Source of the DNA: Clostridium sp. 'deep sea'
Lineage (GTDB): Bacteria > Bacillota > UBA994 > PWPR01
Length of the DNA stretch: 64,000 nucleotides
Reading direction: 5' to 3'
Assembly (NCBI RefSeq): GCF_014931565.1
Contig: NZ_CP063353.1
Span: forward strand, 2,046,001 to 2,110,000
Part shown: piece by piece, positions 9,364 through 21,000 of the stretch
How positions within the stretch are numbered: position 1 is the stretch's first letter
How the letters are laid out: each line of letters opens with the position of its first letter
Program-made: the position numbers and the translations under genes
Notes under the pieces: model-generated
Databases searched by the model: none
What the model was told of the DNA's origin: nothing
The model's input: only the letters and a program-made list of their open reading frames with translations

Positions 9364-10212
9364 CTAAAAACTGCTAATTACTGCTCCTACTGCTCCTGGA
9401 CCTACATGGGTGGCAATTACTGGTCCTATATCGCTAATAAATGTTGGTTTCACACCGAATTCTTCATATAATCCATCAGCTAACATTTTGGCTTCTTCTG
9501 GGGCTAAACCATGGCCTACTGTTACTCTTTTTACACCATTTTTTCTACCTACTTTTATAAAATGGTTTAGCATTTTCCTTACAGCTTTTTTTCGGCTTCT
9601 ACCTTTGCCAAAGGCATGGTAATATCCCTCTTTAACAATTATTATTGGTTTTATATTTAATACAGTTCCTAATAAAGAGGCCGCTTTTCCTATTCTGCCA
9701 CCTTTTTGTAAGTACTCTAAAGTATCTACTGAGAATAATGCAGTTGATGTTTCTCTTATTTTACTTAACAGGTCTCTTATTTCTGATAAGGGTTTACCTT
9801 CTTTAACTGCTTGGGCGGCAGCACAAACTTGTAATCCTACTCCTACACTAATAGCATGAGTATCCCATGTAAATACTCTACCCTTAAACTCTTGAGCCGC
9901 TATTTTAGCAGCCTTAATTGTACCACTTAGCTTTTCTGATAGATGTATAGATAATACGTGATCAAATTTTTCTAATAACCTTTTATATACCTTTGAAAAG
10001 TCTTTTGGAGAGGGGTGAGCGGTTGTTGGTAGTTTTTCTGCTTTACTCAGCATGTCAAAAAAACCTTTGCTTTTAATATCAATTCCATCCCTATAGGTAT
10101 CATGACCAAAAATAACTTGAAGTGGAATAACCTCTATATTCATTTTGGCTGCTACTGACGCGGGTATATCTGCACAACTATCCGTTACTACTGCTATGTT
10201 TGTATTGTTCAT
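9364..10212 (-). CDS. DegV-family fatty-acid-binding protein
   Basis: DegV/FakB-type proteins hold a single fatty acid and, in Firmicutes, can present it to a fatty-acid kinase for phospholipid synthesis. The 282-residue length is normal. The N-terminus has the family start VVTDSCADIP, followed by TSHPS-like TTAHPSPKDF and SEKLSGTI. Later motifs are SVDTLEYLQKGGRIG and the C-terminal GPVIATHVGPGAVG. GGAGAAGG precedes the ATG. No kinase gene is adjacent. Its stop codon abuts the tandem hairpin repeats, which take the place of an ordinary terminator. Confidence 0.93.
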   Translation of the reverse strand: MNNTNIAVVTDSCADIPASVAAKMNIEVIPLQVIFGHDTYRDGIDIKSKGFFDMLSKAEKLPTTAHPSPKDFSKVYKRLLEKFDHVLSIHLSEKLSGTIKAAKIAAQEFKGRVFTWDTHAISVGVGLQVCAAAQAVKEGKPLSEIRDLLSKIRETSTALFSVDTLEYLQKGGRIGKAASLLGTVLNIKPIIIVKEGYYHAFGKGRSRKKAVRKMLNHFIKVGRKNGVKRVTVGHGLAPEEAKMLADGLYEEFGVKPTFISDIGPVIATHVGPGAVGAVISSF

Positions 10213-10340
10213 TCCTTCTCCTTACACTTTTTATTTCTGTTTATAAAGCAATTCAATATAATCAAATTGCCTATTACTTTAATTATATTTGCAATTATTT
10301 AATTTATGATAGTTCAAAAACTACTTAAATCAGTTACTAA

Positions 10341-10931
10341 TTAATGATTATGGCTGTCATTAAGCTTGAAAAAACTGCAACACATTAAGATATCCATATT
10401 ATTATCTATTTTTGAGTTATTATTTACATCATATATAAATGTAATATCTGCCAAATTTCCTTTACTAAGATATTCTTTAAAGTCTTTTTCATTAAAAAGC
10501 TTTTCACTTAATGAGTTAATTCTAATACCTTTTTTATAATATCTATTATTTTTATTAATTGCGGGATAACTGACTAATACGCAACCGTATCCAGTTATAG
10601 TTGTAAAGTGATTAATATCGGTATTAATGGCTACTGATAAATAGTTTAATTTTTTTTTATTTACTATCCTCATTAAAAAATCATGTTTTACTTGGTTATT
10701 ATTTTGCAAATCAATAATACTATTAATTAAACAGTCATTAACTTCATTGCTTTCTTGCACTTGGCAAAAAGTGCTGACTGCTGATAATACAATTTTTATT
10801 TCATTATTAAGTGCTTTAATCCTAGAAATTTTTAAGGTATTATTAATTTTTGGTATAAACATAATAGCAATTATTGCTATTATTGCTAATACTAAAAGCA
10901 ATTCAAAAAAAGTAAAGGCCTTATTGTTCAT
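10341..10931 (-). CDS. Type IV pilin-like protein with prepilin leader
   Basis: This 196-residue protein begins with a short basic leader and the prepilin signature AFTFFELLLVLAIIAIIAIM: a hydrophobic helix with the conserved Glu at mature position 5. Such proteins are cut by prepilin peptidase and polymerise into pili or act as minor pilins or pseudopilins. The residue before the cut is Ala instead of the usual Gly. The remainder (residues about 30-196) has no recognisable domain and includes several Cys residues (FCQ, CLIN, GCVL, CCSF). AAAGGAG precedes ATG. No pilus assembly genes are nearby, so it is an orphan here. Confidence 0.75.
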   Translation of the reverse strand: MNNKAFTFFELLLVLAIIAIIAIMFIPKINNTLKISRIKALNNEIKIVLSAVSTFCQVQESNEVNDCLINSIIDLQNNNQVKHDFLMRIVNKKKLNYLSVAINTDINHFTTITGYGCVLVSYPAINKNNRYYKKGIRINSLSEKLFNEKDFKEYLSKGNLADITFIYDVNNNSKIDNNMDILMCCSFFKLNDSHNH

Positions 10932-11224
10932 AATACTCCTTTTGTAGCATTATACAATTTATTATAGCTACAGAAAACTAAAGTAAAAAAAGTATTCTTA
11001 TTATATAGCAAGTTATTTCTCACTTTTTATTATAGCTATCAACAATCTATATTATTATAATATAAATTTAACAAAAAATATTATTATTTTAGTATAATTA
11101 TAAACAAAGTTAAGTGAAGTTCATATATAATATATCCCAAAATAACCACTATAATCCTGTAAAATCCCCTCTAGCAATGAATTATCGAAAAGATTGTGTA
11201 AATGAAGTGTAAAAGTTATGTTAC

Positions 11225-11941
11225 TTATAGTCCAAACAAATCACCAATATCTTTTTCAGCAATCTCTCTATCACTTTTTTTACCAGCATTTTTCAACATG
11301 CTTTTTATTTTAACATTCATTGATTTTTTAATTAATTGCTGACCATCTACATTACGTAACTCAAAAAACAACATCGGATTTTGATCAAGTCTTGCACCTA
11401 CTCCGTATAATGTCGCGGCCACGTGCTTACACATATACGCCCAATCTGGGCAACTACAATTAAAGTGAATTTCTTTAGGTGAAGGAAACATGCCATATTG
11501 ACGCTCAGTGAATAATTCCTCTAACTGTTTTGGAAACTTACCTTCAATTAGTTGCTCTAAAGATTCCACCTTATTATTACACAGAGCAACCATTTTATTC
11601 CATTTAATAGCAGTTAATGGCTCGATTTTAATATTAACCCTATAGGGTTTTACCCTACTACCCTGTACTTTGGCTTGTACTTCTCCTTTGGTAATTTTCA
11701 GGTCTAAAACAGTATTATTGCGTACATATCTTCTACCTCTAGGCAGTCTATTACTATAATCAGCATAGCTCTCTAAGTTTTTATTCCAAGCTATTCCCCA
11801 CCAATTTTTAGCTAGCTTTCTACCTTCTATAATGACAGGCTCGATAGCTGAGTTTTTCTTTCTAGCTTTTTTCAGGGCAGTATTAGCTTTTGCCTTTATA
11901 CTCTCTACTGATTCATACTTTGGAAATTTTTCTCTACTCAT
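11225..11941 (-). CDS. SWIM zinc-finger protein (YwqB-like)
   Basis: This 238-residue protein has the SWIM zinc motif CxC...CxH visible as FNCSCPDW then MCKHVAAT at about residues 147-166. The N-terminus contains a basic region and the stretch LAKNWWGIAWNKNLESY, usual in the partners of SNF2-type ATPases. Its ATG overlaps the stop of the SNF2 gene by one base (TAATG), a strong sign of translational coupling. Bacillus subtilis has the same pair as ywqB/ywqA. A role with the helicase in chromosome maintenance is inferred from that pairing. Confidence 0.88.
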   Translation of the reverse strand: MSREKFPKYESVESIKAKANTALKKARKKNSAIEPVIIEGRKLAKNWWGIAWNKNLESYADYSNRLPRGRRYVRNNTVLDLKITKGEVQAKVQGSRVKPYRVNIKIEPLTAIKWNKMVALCNNKVESLEQLIEGKFPKQLEELFTERQYGMFPSPKEIHFNCSCPDWAYMCKHVAATLYGVGARLDQNPMLFFELRNVDGQQLIKKSMNVKIKSMLKNAGKKSDREIAEKDIGDLFGL

Positions 11942-14592
11942 TACAAATCACCACCTAAAGCAAATATTCTCATCAAGTCTTCATTACTATATTCAGTAAT
12001 CCACTTTTCACCTGATGAGCCTAGAATATCGCTAGCTAATTTCTGTTTTTCTTCTATCATTGTACTAATTTTCTCTTCTATTGTCCCTTTAGTCACAAAT
12101 TTATGAACCATAACCTCTTTGGTTTGACCAATGCGAAAAACACGATCTGTGGCTTGATTTTCAACAGCCGGGTTCCACCATCTATCAAAGTGAATAACAT
12201 GATTGGCGGCTGTTAAATTCAACCCAACACCACCTGCTTTTAGAGAAAGAATCATGTATGGTACATAGTGTTCCCCGTTGAACATCTCTACCATTTCATT
12301 ACGTTTTTTTATTGATGTACCTCCATGTAGTACAAACCCTTCTTTCTTAAAGATTTCTGCTAAAAAATCAGAAATCGGTTCTGTTATCTCCTTAAACTGA
12401 GTAAAAATAAGCACTCTCTCTCTTTTTTCATAGATAACCTCACAAATCTCTTTAAGTCGCTGAAATTTTCCACTGTAATTTACTTTATAATCTTCTCTGC
12501 CTAAATAATGATCAGGGTGATTACAAATTTGCTTAAACTTCATAATGCTCGATAAAACAACCCCTTTACGCTCAATACCTTCAGCTTGCCCTAACTTTAC
12601 TTCAATCTGTTTTAGCAATTGTTTATAAAGTATTACTTGTTTTTTAGACAAAGTTGTGTAGCTATTTATTTCAATTTTATCTGGTAAATCTGCAATGATA
12701 CTCTTATCTGTTTTTAGGCGTCTTAGGATAAACGGCTGTATCATTTTACGAAGTTTGGCATAACCAAGACTATTATTTGATAACTCTTTCGTAAATTTTT
12801 TAAATTCTTTTGTTGTTCCCAGTAAACCTTCATTGAGAAAATCAAACAAGGACCAAAGGTCTCCTAAATGATTTTCAATTGGGGTTCCGGTCATGGCAAT
12901 TCGCATTTTAGCTGGAATAGCTTTAATAGCCCTACTCTGTTTAGTGCTCGCATTTTTAATAGCCTGTGCCTCATCTATAATAAGATAATCCCATTCTCGT
13001 TCTTTCAAAGACTCTATTCTAACCGACATACCGTAGGTGGTTAAATATAAAAATGCCTTGTCATTTATTTTAAGAGGCTCTGAAGACTTTAAACTACTTC
13101 TATGCAAAATTTGATAAGGCATTTCTGGAGCAAACTTCTCAATTTCCTTCTGCCAGTTTCCAATTAGTGATGCAGGTAATATTAAAAGCGCTTGTCCACC
13201 AGAGTGAACTCTTATATGCTCTAAATAAGCCAACATTTGAACAGTTTTACCAAGTCCCATATCATCGGCTAAACAAGCCCCAAATCCCAACTTCGACATT
13301 TGATTAATCCACTGATACCCCTTCTCCTGATAGTTACGAAGATTAGCCTTGAAAGAAGAAACTACTTCGACCTTTTCTATATTTGAAAGATCACTCAAGG
13401 TTTCTCGCATTTCTCTAAACCACTGACCATGGTCAACAGACACCGATATACTATCATCAGCTATATTGAGGGCTTCATCTATATTAAGCTCTAGGCGCAT
13501 GGCATCACCCAAAGACAATTCTTTATCTATGATTTGATCTTTAACTTTTTCAAGAACATTGAGTAGTTTCACCAGCTTGCTTTTATTGATTTCTACCCAA
13601 TTTCCTTTATATTGAACTAAACCATTTGCCATCTCTAAAAATGATAACAAATCTTTTCCAGTAAGCCTTTCATCTCCAATACATACAATAGGTGAAAAAT
13701 CCATAATAGCATTTAAGCCAACTTTAGAGGGTTTCTTTTCTCCAACTACAATAGAAACCCGCAATGAGTTATGTTTTTTGCGCCACCAATCAGGAACACG
13801 GCAGCGTATCCCTACCTCCTCATAGATTGGAATCTCTTTTAAAATTGTATAGGCTTCTTCAACAGTAATTTTAAGGGGTTTAAACAACTGCCCACTCTCC
13901 ATTAAACCTGAAATAAAATCACTTCTTTCAGCAGCCTTAATTACTGTTGAAATAAGGGTAAGTAATTTTTTATCATCCCCTTCAAATTCAGATAAAGCAT
14001 TTTTGAGAGGGGTATGAATTGCTTTCTTACTTTTAGGTGGCTTAGTTGAATATGTTGCCATAAAGGCAAAAGGATATTGATCATTTTTATTTTCTACTAA
14101 ATGAAAAAATACTCTACCTACAACATTGATATTGGTATTATACTCTGTAAAATAACGAGCAACCGTACCATCATACTCACAAATTTCAGATTTATAAATT
14201 AATAATAATTCATTCCATAATTTTGTTAGCCATTCATTATTGACATATTCCATGCCAACTACAAAAGGCAATCTTCTAAGTAATTTATAACACTCATCTT
14301 CCCCTAGGTCTAGTTTAATATTCTCTCTAACAAGTTCAATATCAGGCTGTTGACTAAGCCTTTCTATAATTAAACTAGCAATCTGATAGAGATATTCAAT
14401 TGCTGTTGAAAACCAGTCGCATTTTTCTAAAAACCCTATGTGAAATAAGGCCCTATATTTGTTAGTATTAAATTTTTCTGCCCAAATTTTTATGGTGTCT
14501 CCCACAACAGCCTCAGGCTCTTCAATGATAAAGCCCTGTGGTGAAAAATAAGCATTTAGTTTTTGCAATTCTTTTTTCTTTTTTGGTGGCAT
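11941..14592 (-). CDS. SNF2-family DNA translocase/helicase (YwqA-like)
   Basis: This 883-residue superfamily 2 ATPase uses ATP to move on double-stranded DNA. The Walker A motif is DDMGLGKT at about residue 443 and the Walker B variant DEAQAIKN at about 538. The second RecA-like lobe carries VLHGGTSIKKRNEM and ends with the SNF2 motif VFRIGQTKEV near residue 814. About 400 N-terminal residues precede the motor and are not assigned by eye. AAAGGA lies before the ATG. It is the first gene of a two-gene operon with the SWIM protein. No methylase or nuclease is next to it, so I see no basis for calling this a defence system. Confidence 0.92.
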   Translation of the reverse strand: MPPKKKKELQKLNAYFSPQGFIIEEPEAVVGDTIKIWAEKFNTNKYRALFHIGFLEKCDWFSTAIEYLYQIASLIIERLSQQPDIELVRENIKLDLGEDECYKLLRRLPFVVGMEYVNNEWLTKLWNELLLIYKSEICEYDGTVARYFTEYNTNINVVGRVFFHLVENKNDQYPFAFMATYSTKPPKSKKAIHTPLKNALSEFEGDDKKLLTLISTVIKAAERSDFISGLMESGQLFKPLKITVEEAYTILKEIPIYEEVGIRCRVPDWWRKKHNSLRVSIVVGEKKPSKVGLNAIMDFSPIVCIGDERLTGKDLLSFLEMANGLVQYKGNWVEINKSKLVKLLNVLEKVKDQIIDKELSLGDAMRLELNIDEALNIADDSISVSVDHGQWFREMRETLSDLSNIEKVEVVSSFKANLRNYQEKGYQWINQMSKLGFGACLADDMGLGKTVQMLAYLEHIRVHSGGQALLILPASLIGNWQKEIEKFAPEMPYQILHRSSLKSSEPLKINDKAFLYLTTYGMSVRIESLKEREWDYLIIDEAQAIKNASTKQSRAIKAIPAKMRIAMTGTPIENHLGDLWSLFDFLNEGLLGTTKEFKKFTKELSNNSLGYAKLRKMIQPFILRRLKTDKSIIADLPDKIEINSYTTLSKKQVILYKQLLKQIEVKLGQAEGIERKGVVLSSIMKFKQICNHPDHYLGREDYKVNYSGKFQRLKEICEVIYEKRERVLIFTQFKEITEPISDFLAEIFKKEGFVLHGGTSIKKRNEMVEMFNGEHYVPYMILSLKAGGVGLNLTAANHVIHFDRWWNPAVENQATDRVFRIGQTKEVMVHKFVTKGTIEEKISTMIEEKQKLASDILGSSGEKWITEYSNEDLMRIFALGGDL

Positions 14593-15023
14593 TTTTGTAA
14601 TCCTTTTCTGCTTATTTGAATTTAAAATGAATATTTAAACTCGATTATATATCACTATACCAATCAATTCCATAACAAATTGCTTTAATTATAACGTTAT
14701 CCATTATATCACTTTATATTGTGCAAATAACATATTATAGTACTTTCCTTTGCCACTCACCCCCAGATAAATCTATACCACCAAATTTTCTTGGCAGGAT
14801 GGTATTTAATCCACGAGAAATTGGTTGTATTTCATAGTTTATGTAACACTCCCTAGCTTTAACAGACGATAGATGTTATTATACATCGATTGCAAATCAT
14901 CAATCCAGACATATATCCCGTTCTACATTTAAAGAGTAAAAACAGTCGATAAACTCATTTTACGAGTATATCAACTGTTCTATTGAAACAACTTAGCCAT
15001 TTCATTTGCAGTTTTTCATTTAT
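14593..15023. other. Intergenic stretch, no gene seen
   Basis: These 430 bp carry the terminator of the giant secreted protein gene at 14941-14979. Nothing else convincing is visible: there is no ORF with a ribosome site and no tRNA. Confidence 0.6.
14941..14979 (-). terminator. Terminator of the giant secreted protein gene
   Basis: AACAGTCGATAAACTC pairs with GAGTATATCAACTGTT, with three mismatches in 16 positions and a 7-nt loop. On the minus strand it is followed by TTTTT. It lies 45-83 bp after the stop. Confidence 0.8.
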
Positions 15024-18000
15024 TTAAAACCCACTCGGTACAGAATTAGGTATTTTATCTGGAACTTGCCTACTTAAATCTCCTATGTTAAAATCGGGAA
15101 TTTTAACATCACCTAAATCAGGTATATTTTTAGTCAATTCATCACCCAAACCAAGCTTTTCGTTTATTTTAGCTAAAATTTCTTTTAGATTATTAAAGCT
15201 AAGATTCAATTCATCATTTACATTAAAGCTAAAGGTAATTTCTTGGCTTTTACCGTTGTTATCGCTTTTTAATGCTCCTGCTTTTATGTTAATTACATAA
15301 CTGCTATTAGGCATTAATGGGCTAATAAGCCTTACCATCATTATTCCCTTATCAATACTTACAGATGAAATAGGTATTTTTTTATTATCTTCATCCCTAA
15401 TAGTGATGGCTTGTTTTAATGTGTAAATTGAGCCGCTACTTTCTGCTTCTTCATTAAGCATAATGTTGATAATTTGAGATGGATAGGCAGTATCATTAAA
15501 ACCTTTAGCTACAATGTTTACATCACTCATATCCTGACTAAGGCTAACCAATGCAACTATGTCTGTTTTTTCAGCTTTAACAGTTGAAGGCACACCTGAC
15601 CTTGCTAAAACCCTTACTCTATACAATCCATCTACCATATTCTTAAGGTATGAACCACTTAAGTCTGTAAGGGATTTTTCCTCAATAAATACAGAATAGT
15701 TCATGTTATCATCGTAATTATCAGGTTTAATAAATAAACTCTTTCCTTCAATACGTGCTGTATATGGTAGTGTAAACTCAGCCGCTGTATCTTTTATAAA
15801 AGTAGCCGCTGTATCACACCCATAAAAGTATAAGTTATTTTCATAGCTTAAAGCAATACTATTAAAATCAACACCCTCTTTAATCTCTTCATTAAATGTT
15901 ATTTCAATTTCACCATTTTTAATATTGGTTTCATAACAATAATTATAGCTTTGCACAAATGGTGAGTTTAATGTAAATTGATCTAAAGTACATTGCAAGC
16001 CCTCTACATCTGTTGTTTTAAATGACTTTTCATTTATATCAATGTTATCAAAACCCTCAAAAACATTATCGTTAAGATCCCAAAGCATATTTAGATTGTT
16101 ATCTAGTACATATATCTCGTTACTCTTTAGTTGATTAGGCTTAATATTAACTACATAGGTGTTTTTTATTGTATTTCCATGTAATTTATAACAATCACCA
16201 TTGTTTAGAACACATACACTACTGCACCTTGAAGACTTTTGAATTACTGGCTCATTAAATTCTAAAATCAAGGGAGAGTCAACTCCTACAGTATCTGTTA
16301 CAGATACCAGCTTAGGAGCAATAGTATCAATTGTGCTAAAAGTAATTTTATAATCATCCTTAAGCATATTACCATTAATATCAGTTAATGCTTCTTTGGC
16401 TATATTTATCTCATAGGTAATATTATTTTCTATTAATTGATTTTCTCTACTTATTATAATAGTATTTGGAGTTTCTTCTATTATAGTTACTTCACAATTA
16501 GTTGATAATTTCTTACCAGCCTCATTTTTATCAAAGTGTTCATTATAAATAGGTACTATACTTATAGCTTCTTTTGATTCTAGTAACACATTTTCATTAA
16601 ATTCAACTGCAAAGCTACTTGTTGATTTTGCCTTTTCTTTTATAGCTTCTATACTATCGCTTACTACGCCATCTAAACTAACCCCTGTTAAAAATGGACT
16701 ATCCGTATCATCACATACTATAATTTTATTCTCCAAAATACCGCACTTACTATCGCTTGCTATTATTGTAATTTCAAATGTAGTTCCATGCTCTTCTTTA
16801 TTATAGATATAAGTTAGAACTCCATTTTCATCTACTGCTCCATAATTAGTCAAGAATACTAATGAACTATCATCCTCATCTGTAATATGATTATTAAGGT
16901 CAATAATTAGCTCTTGACCATTCACTAAACTGTAGTACTCTTCAAATGGGGTTGTAACCTGTGGTATATACTTATTTCCATCGTATAAATCACCACCATA
17001 AGTAAATTTAGAAGCTGGATTGGTTCTATTTTTACTCTCTTCTAAATCACTCACATAATCCCCATCAGTATCGGCAAAAAGTGGATTTGAATATCCTTCT
17101 GCTATGACTGAATCATACAGTTTAAAAGTTACTGGTTTTGTTACTTCTATATAATCAGAAAGACCATCTTTGTCAGTATCCTTATCATTAAGATTTGTTC
17201 CTAGTATAAACTCTTCATAATCTTTTAGCTTATCTTTATCGGTATCATCAGAATTTGGATCTGAGTTATAAACTGCTTCTAAATAATCAGATAAACCATC
17301 ATTATCTGTATCATACTTATTTGGGTCACTTTTTAAAACCGTACCGTCAGCTTTAACTTCTTGTCCTTTATCATTAACTAGTAAACCATCTCCATCAATA
17401 TCTCGACATCCTAATTGGTTATTTTTTATTATTTTATCAACATCTACTAATTCAAAATAATCAAAGAATGCCTCAAAAGTAGTAGGCAGCACATCGAAAT
17501 ATAGCCCTCTATTATTTAAGTCATGAATCTTATTACCATTACTATAATAGTACGTGTATTCTTTATCACGAATTATGAGATGCCCCTTTTCAAACTTAGG
17601 GTCTATCTTTTTTTCTTCTTTCACATACTTTATTATCTTATACTTATAAGTGACATCATTATTCACTAATATATTTCTACCAGGGTTATTAAACTCTATT
17701 TTGTTATTAAAATAAAATTCACGTTTAACATTCCAAATATCGTCTTTTTTAAATAGTTTTTGCTCACTATATGATCTATCATTGTCCACTAAAGCACTAT
17801 CACAAGCCAATACATCGTATACTTTTACCCAACAGCTATCTACCTTGCTTTTTTTATTAGCTGGTGTTTTTTTACTAGCTGCACTAACCATAGTAGTGTA
17901 ATCTGTTTCTTCTCTATATATGTCGTTTACCCAAGTAAAGTAGCTGTCTTTAAATATTCTTTTATCCACTATATCTAGGTCCGAAACATAAGTTCCCTCA

Positions 18001-21000
18001 TGATGTTTAATATCATAAAAGTGTTTAACCGCTCCTTCTAACCACTTGTCTACAAGACTATCGTAGTCTTCTATAAAGAAATCAAGAAGCATATCAACCA
18101 TAGCCAAAGCAAAAATACCATACCCTATAGGACCCAATGCTCCTGAGACACAGCAGGTTAATAAAACTGCTTTAGCTGAGTATAAACTAATATATGTTAT
18201 GGTAGCTCCAGTTCTCAAACCTTTACTAGCGCCCTTTTCCTGTAACATTTGTCCATATAAAACTCCTGAGTAAACCGAAAATGCAACATCTATAAAAAGC
18301 CCTACTCCTGTTGCTATTTTTCCTATTTTCGCAAACTTAGCATATTTAGAAGCCATTGCTTTATCGGCAGAAGAACTAAAAAATTTGCCATATGAATTAC
18401 TAATAATACTTGGTTCTACAATTTTTGTTTTAGTAACCAAGCTAGTATGCTTCGATACAAAGATATAACCTGATACCCCAGAAGCTGGATACTTAGTTCC
18501 CAAATAAACAGGGTTACCCCCATCCTTTTCATACTCTATATCATTACCTTGTATTTTTTTGTCGGCTATTTGGGTAATTCTTGTAATACCTATGTTTAGT
18601 CTGCTTAAATTATCTTTTGCATGATTTCTATACTCATTAAAATAATTTATGTTATTTTTATTTAATTCAATCATGTTAGTCAAACCCTGCGGACTAGCTA
18701 GCTCACCATTTATAAGCCATTTAAGTGAGAGTTCTTTTAACGTTAAAAGAGGTACTTTCTTTACATTCATTGCTACTACACGCTGATTAGGGCTAACCTT
18801 AATTTCATCTAAGTTATAGTATTGAGTTTTCTTTTGCAAAGCCAGCAAATAGGCTCCAATCGAATTTTGATGTTTCTTCTTTTTTAGATTAAAAAAGCGA
18901 CCTATCTCCATAACTGCTTCATCATAAGTTGAAAATCTACTATTGTTTAAACATGATTCTAAGTGATCAGCTTGTAAGTTTTTTACGGTTGTACTAATAG
19001 CATCATTAATTTCTTTACTAGAATTTACAAACTCATATTCCATAGCCTCTGTTACACCTAACATTACGTCATTTGACGAATTGTAATAAATATTTGCTTT
19101 AATCTCATGTTGAGTTTCAACTTGTAATCCAGTTATTTTAAACGGAACTTCATTTGTCATAAAAATTTCTTCTCGTGAACCAATACCATAGCTTACACTT
19201 AAATCAAAGGATAGATCCATGTTATAACCAGTAGGTTTTTTCTTTGTCTTAACTGAATCAATATCTTTTTTTGCTTCAACAAAGACCATATCCATTAAAC
19301 CGTCTTGGTTAAAATCAAATAAATCCATACTACGAGCAAAAACCTTGTTACTATTAAAATCCATAGGGGGCTTTTTAATATTCTCCCAGTATTTTTTAAG
19401 CCCAGGACCATAAATATCTGACATATAGTATAGGTCTGAGTCAAATTTACCATCTACATCAGTATTATATCTATAGGTTAATAAAACTAAATCTTCTTTA
19501 CCATCACTGTTTACATCATATATCTCAAGAGCACAGCTACTTGTCATATCTGCAAACAATGTATTAATAATTTCATGTTTTAATTTAGGGACATTTGATT
19601 TAAAATCTACTAATATATCCTTTTGCTTTTGATTACCCTGTTTTATAGCTAAATAGGTATTATCCCAATGATCAGAGTTAGTTTCTTTATTTTCAGTAGT
19701 ATATAAATAAAAATAGGTATCTGTTTTTTTATCATAATAACCAGCAGTATCGTAGATTTTGCTACCTATGAACTCCTTATTTTTCTTAGTATTAAAATAG
19801 TTTCTACTACCATTATCAATTTTAATACCAGTATTTTTATTTCCATAGCCACCTGCTGTATAAACAGTAGCTTTTTCTTTACCATCATAGTAAAATGCAC
19901 ATATCTCACCATTAACAATTTGCATATCAAATCGAGACAAATAGGTATATACGCCTTCATCATCTTTGTTTGTATACTTAAAGCCAGTTTCTATCGGAAA
20001 TTTTAAACCTGTTTTTCCATATGAACCAGATTTCATATTCTCGTTTAAATCATAGTATACATCATAGGTAATATTAACTATTCCTTCTTTTACATCATCA
20101 TGCAAGACATAAAATATGGCAAAGTCAGGCCTTCCATTATTATTTAAATCACCAACAGAGGTGTTTAAAAACTGTTTCTCTCTTAACTCATCAAATCCAG
20201 TGACTGTAACCTTTTTTGTACTCTTAGAGCTCTCTAAAATACCTAAAACAGAAGACTTTTTATGAATGTTCTGATTAAGATAATCGTTCTTCATGGTCAT
20301 CATATATGACAATTCTAAAGTCATAACATTCGTATAAAAACCTTCATAGATTTTGTTTCCACCTTTTTTTGGTATATAAATTGTTGCCTGATAACCAACA
20401 CATTGCCCATTAGATTCTAGTTTTTGTAGGGGAATATATAAGTCCTTATCTTTTTTAAGATACCCATACTGTAATAGTTCTTTTTTGTCTGGGTATGAAC
20501 TAGAATAATCATATCTTATTTTTAAATAAGGAGTGATTTTTATATTATCGTAATCTGCATCAATATTTCTTATTTGACCCACATAGTCTTCTGGCCAAGT
20601 TATTGCTCTATTGTACTTAATAATATTTTCTACATCTTCTGGCCTTAATTGAACAGTAACAAACGTTCTATGCCCGCTAGTAGCAATATCAATTACTTTA
20701 CTATCAGCTTTATTTATTACAGAAAACGGAGAGATATCAATATAATCAACAACTCCATCATTATCGTTATCATCATCTAAAATATTAGCTACTCCATCTC
20801 TATCAGTATCTAAGTTTATATTTGGCTTTATATCTTCTCCCTTTGTAATCTCATAAAGATCATCAACACCATCGTCATTTGTATCACTTTTTAAAGGACT
20901 AAGACCATTTTTTAATTCAAAGTAATCATCTAGTCCGTCACCATCAGTATCTTTATATTCTGCAGAAGTACCAATAATTCTTTCTACCTCGTCATATACT

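Noticed and set aside
8932-9471. Plus-strand frames rich in FFKVSVFSENRL
   Set aside because: They are translations of the tandem hairpin unit, without ribosome sites, and one runs into the degV coding region.
11225-14592. SNF2/SWIM pair as a phage defence system
   Set aside because: The same pair is a common chromosomal YwqA/YwqB-type operon, and no nuclease, methylase or other defence gene is next to it.
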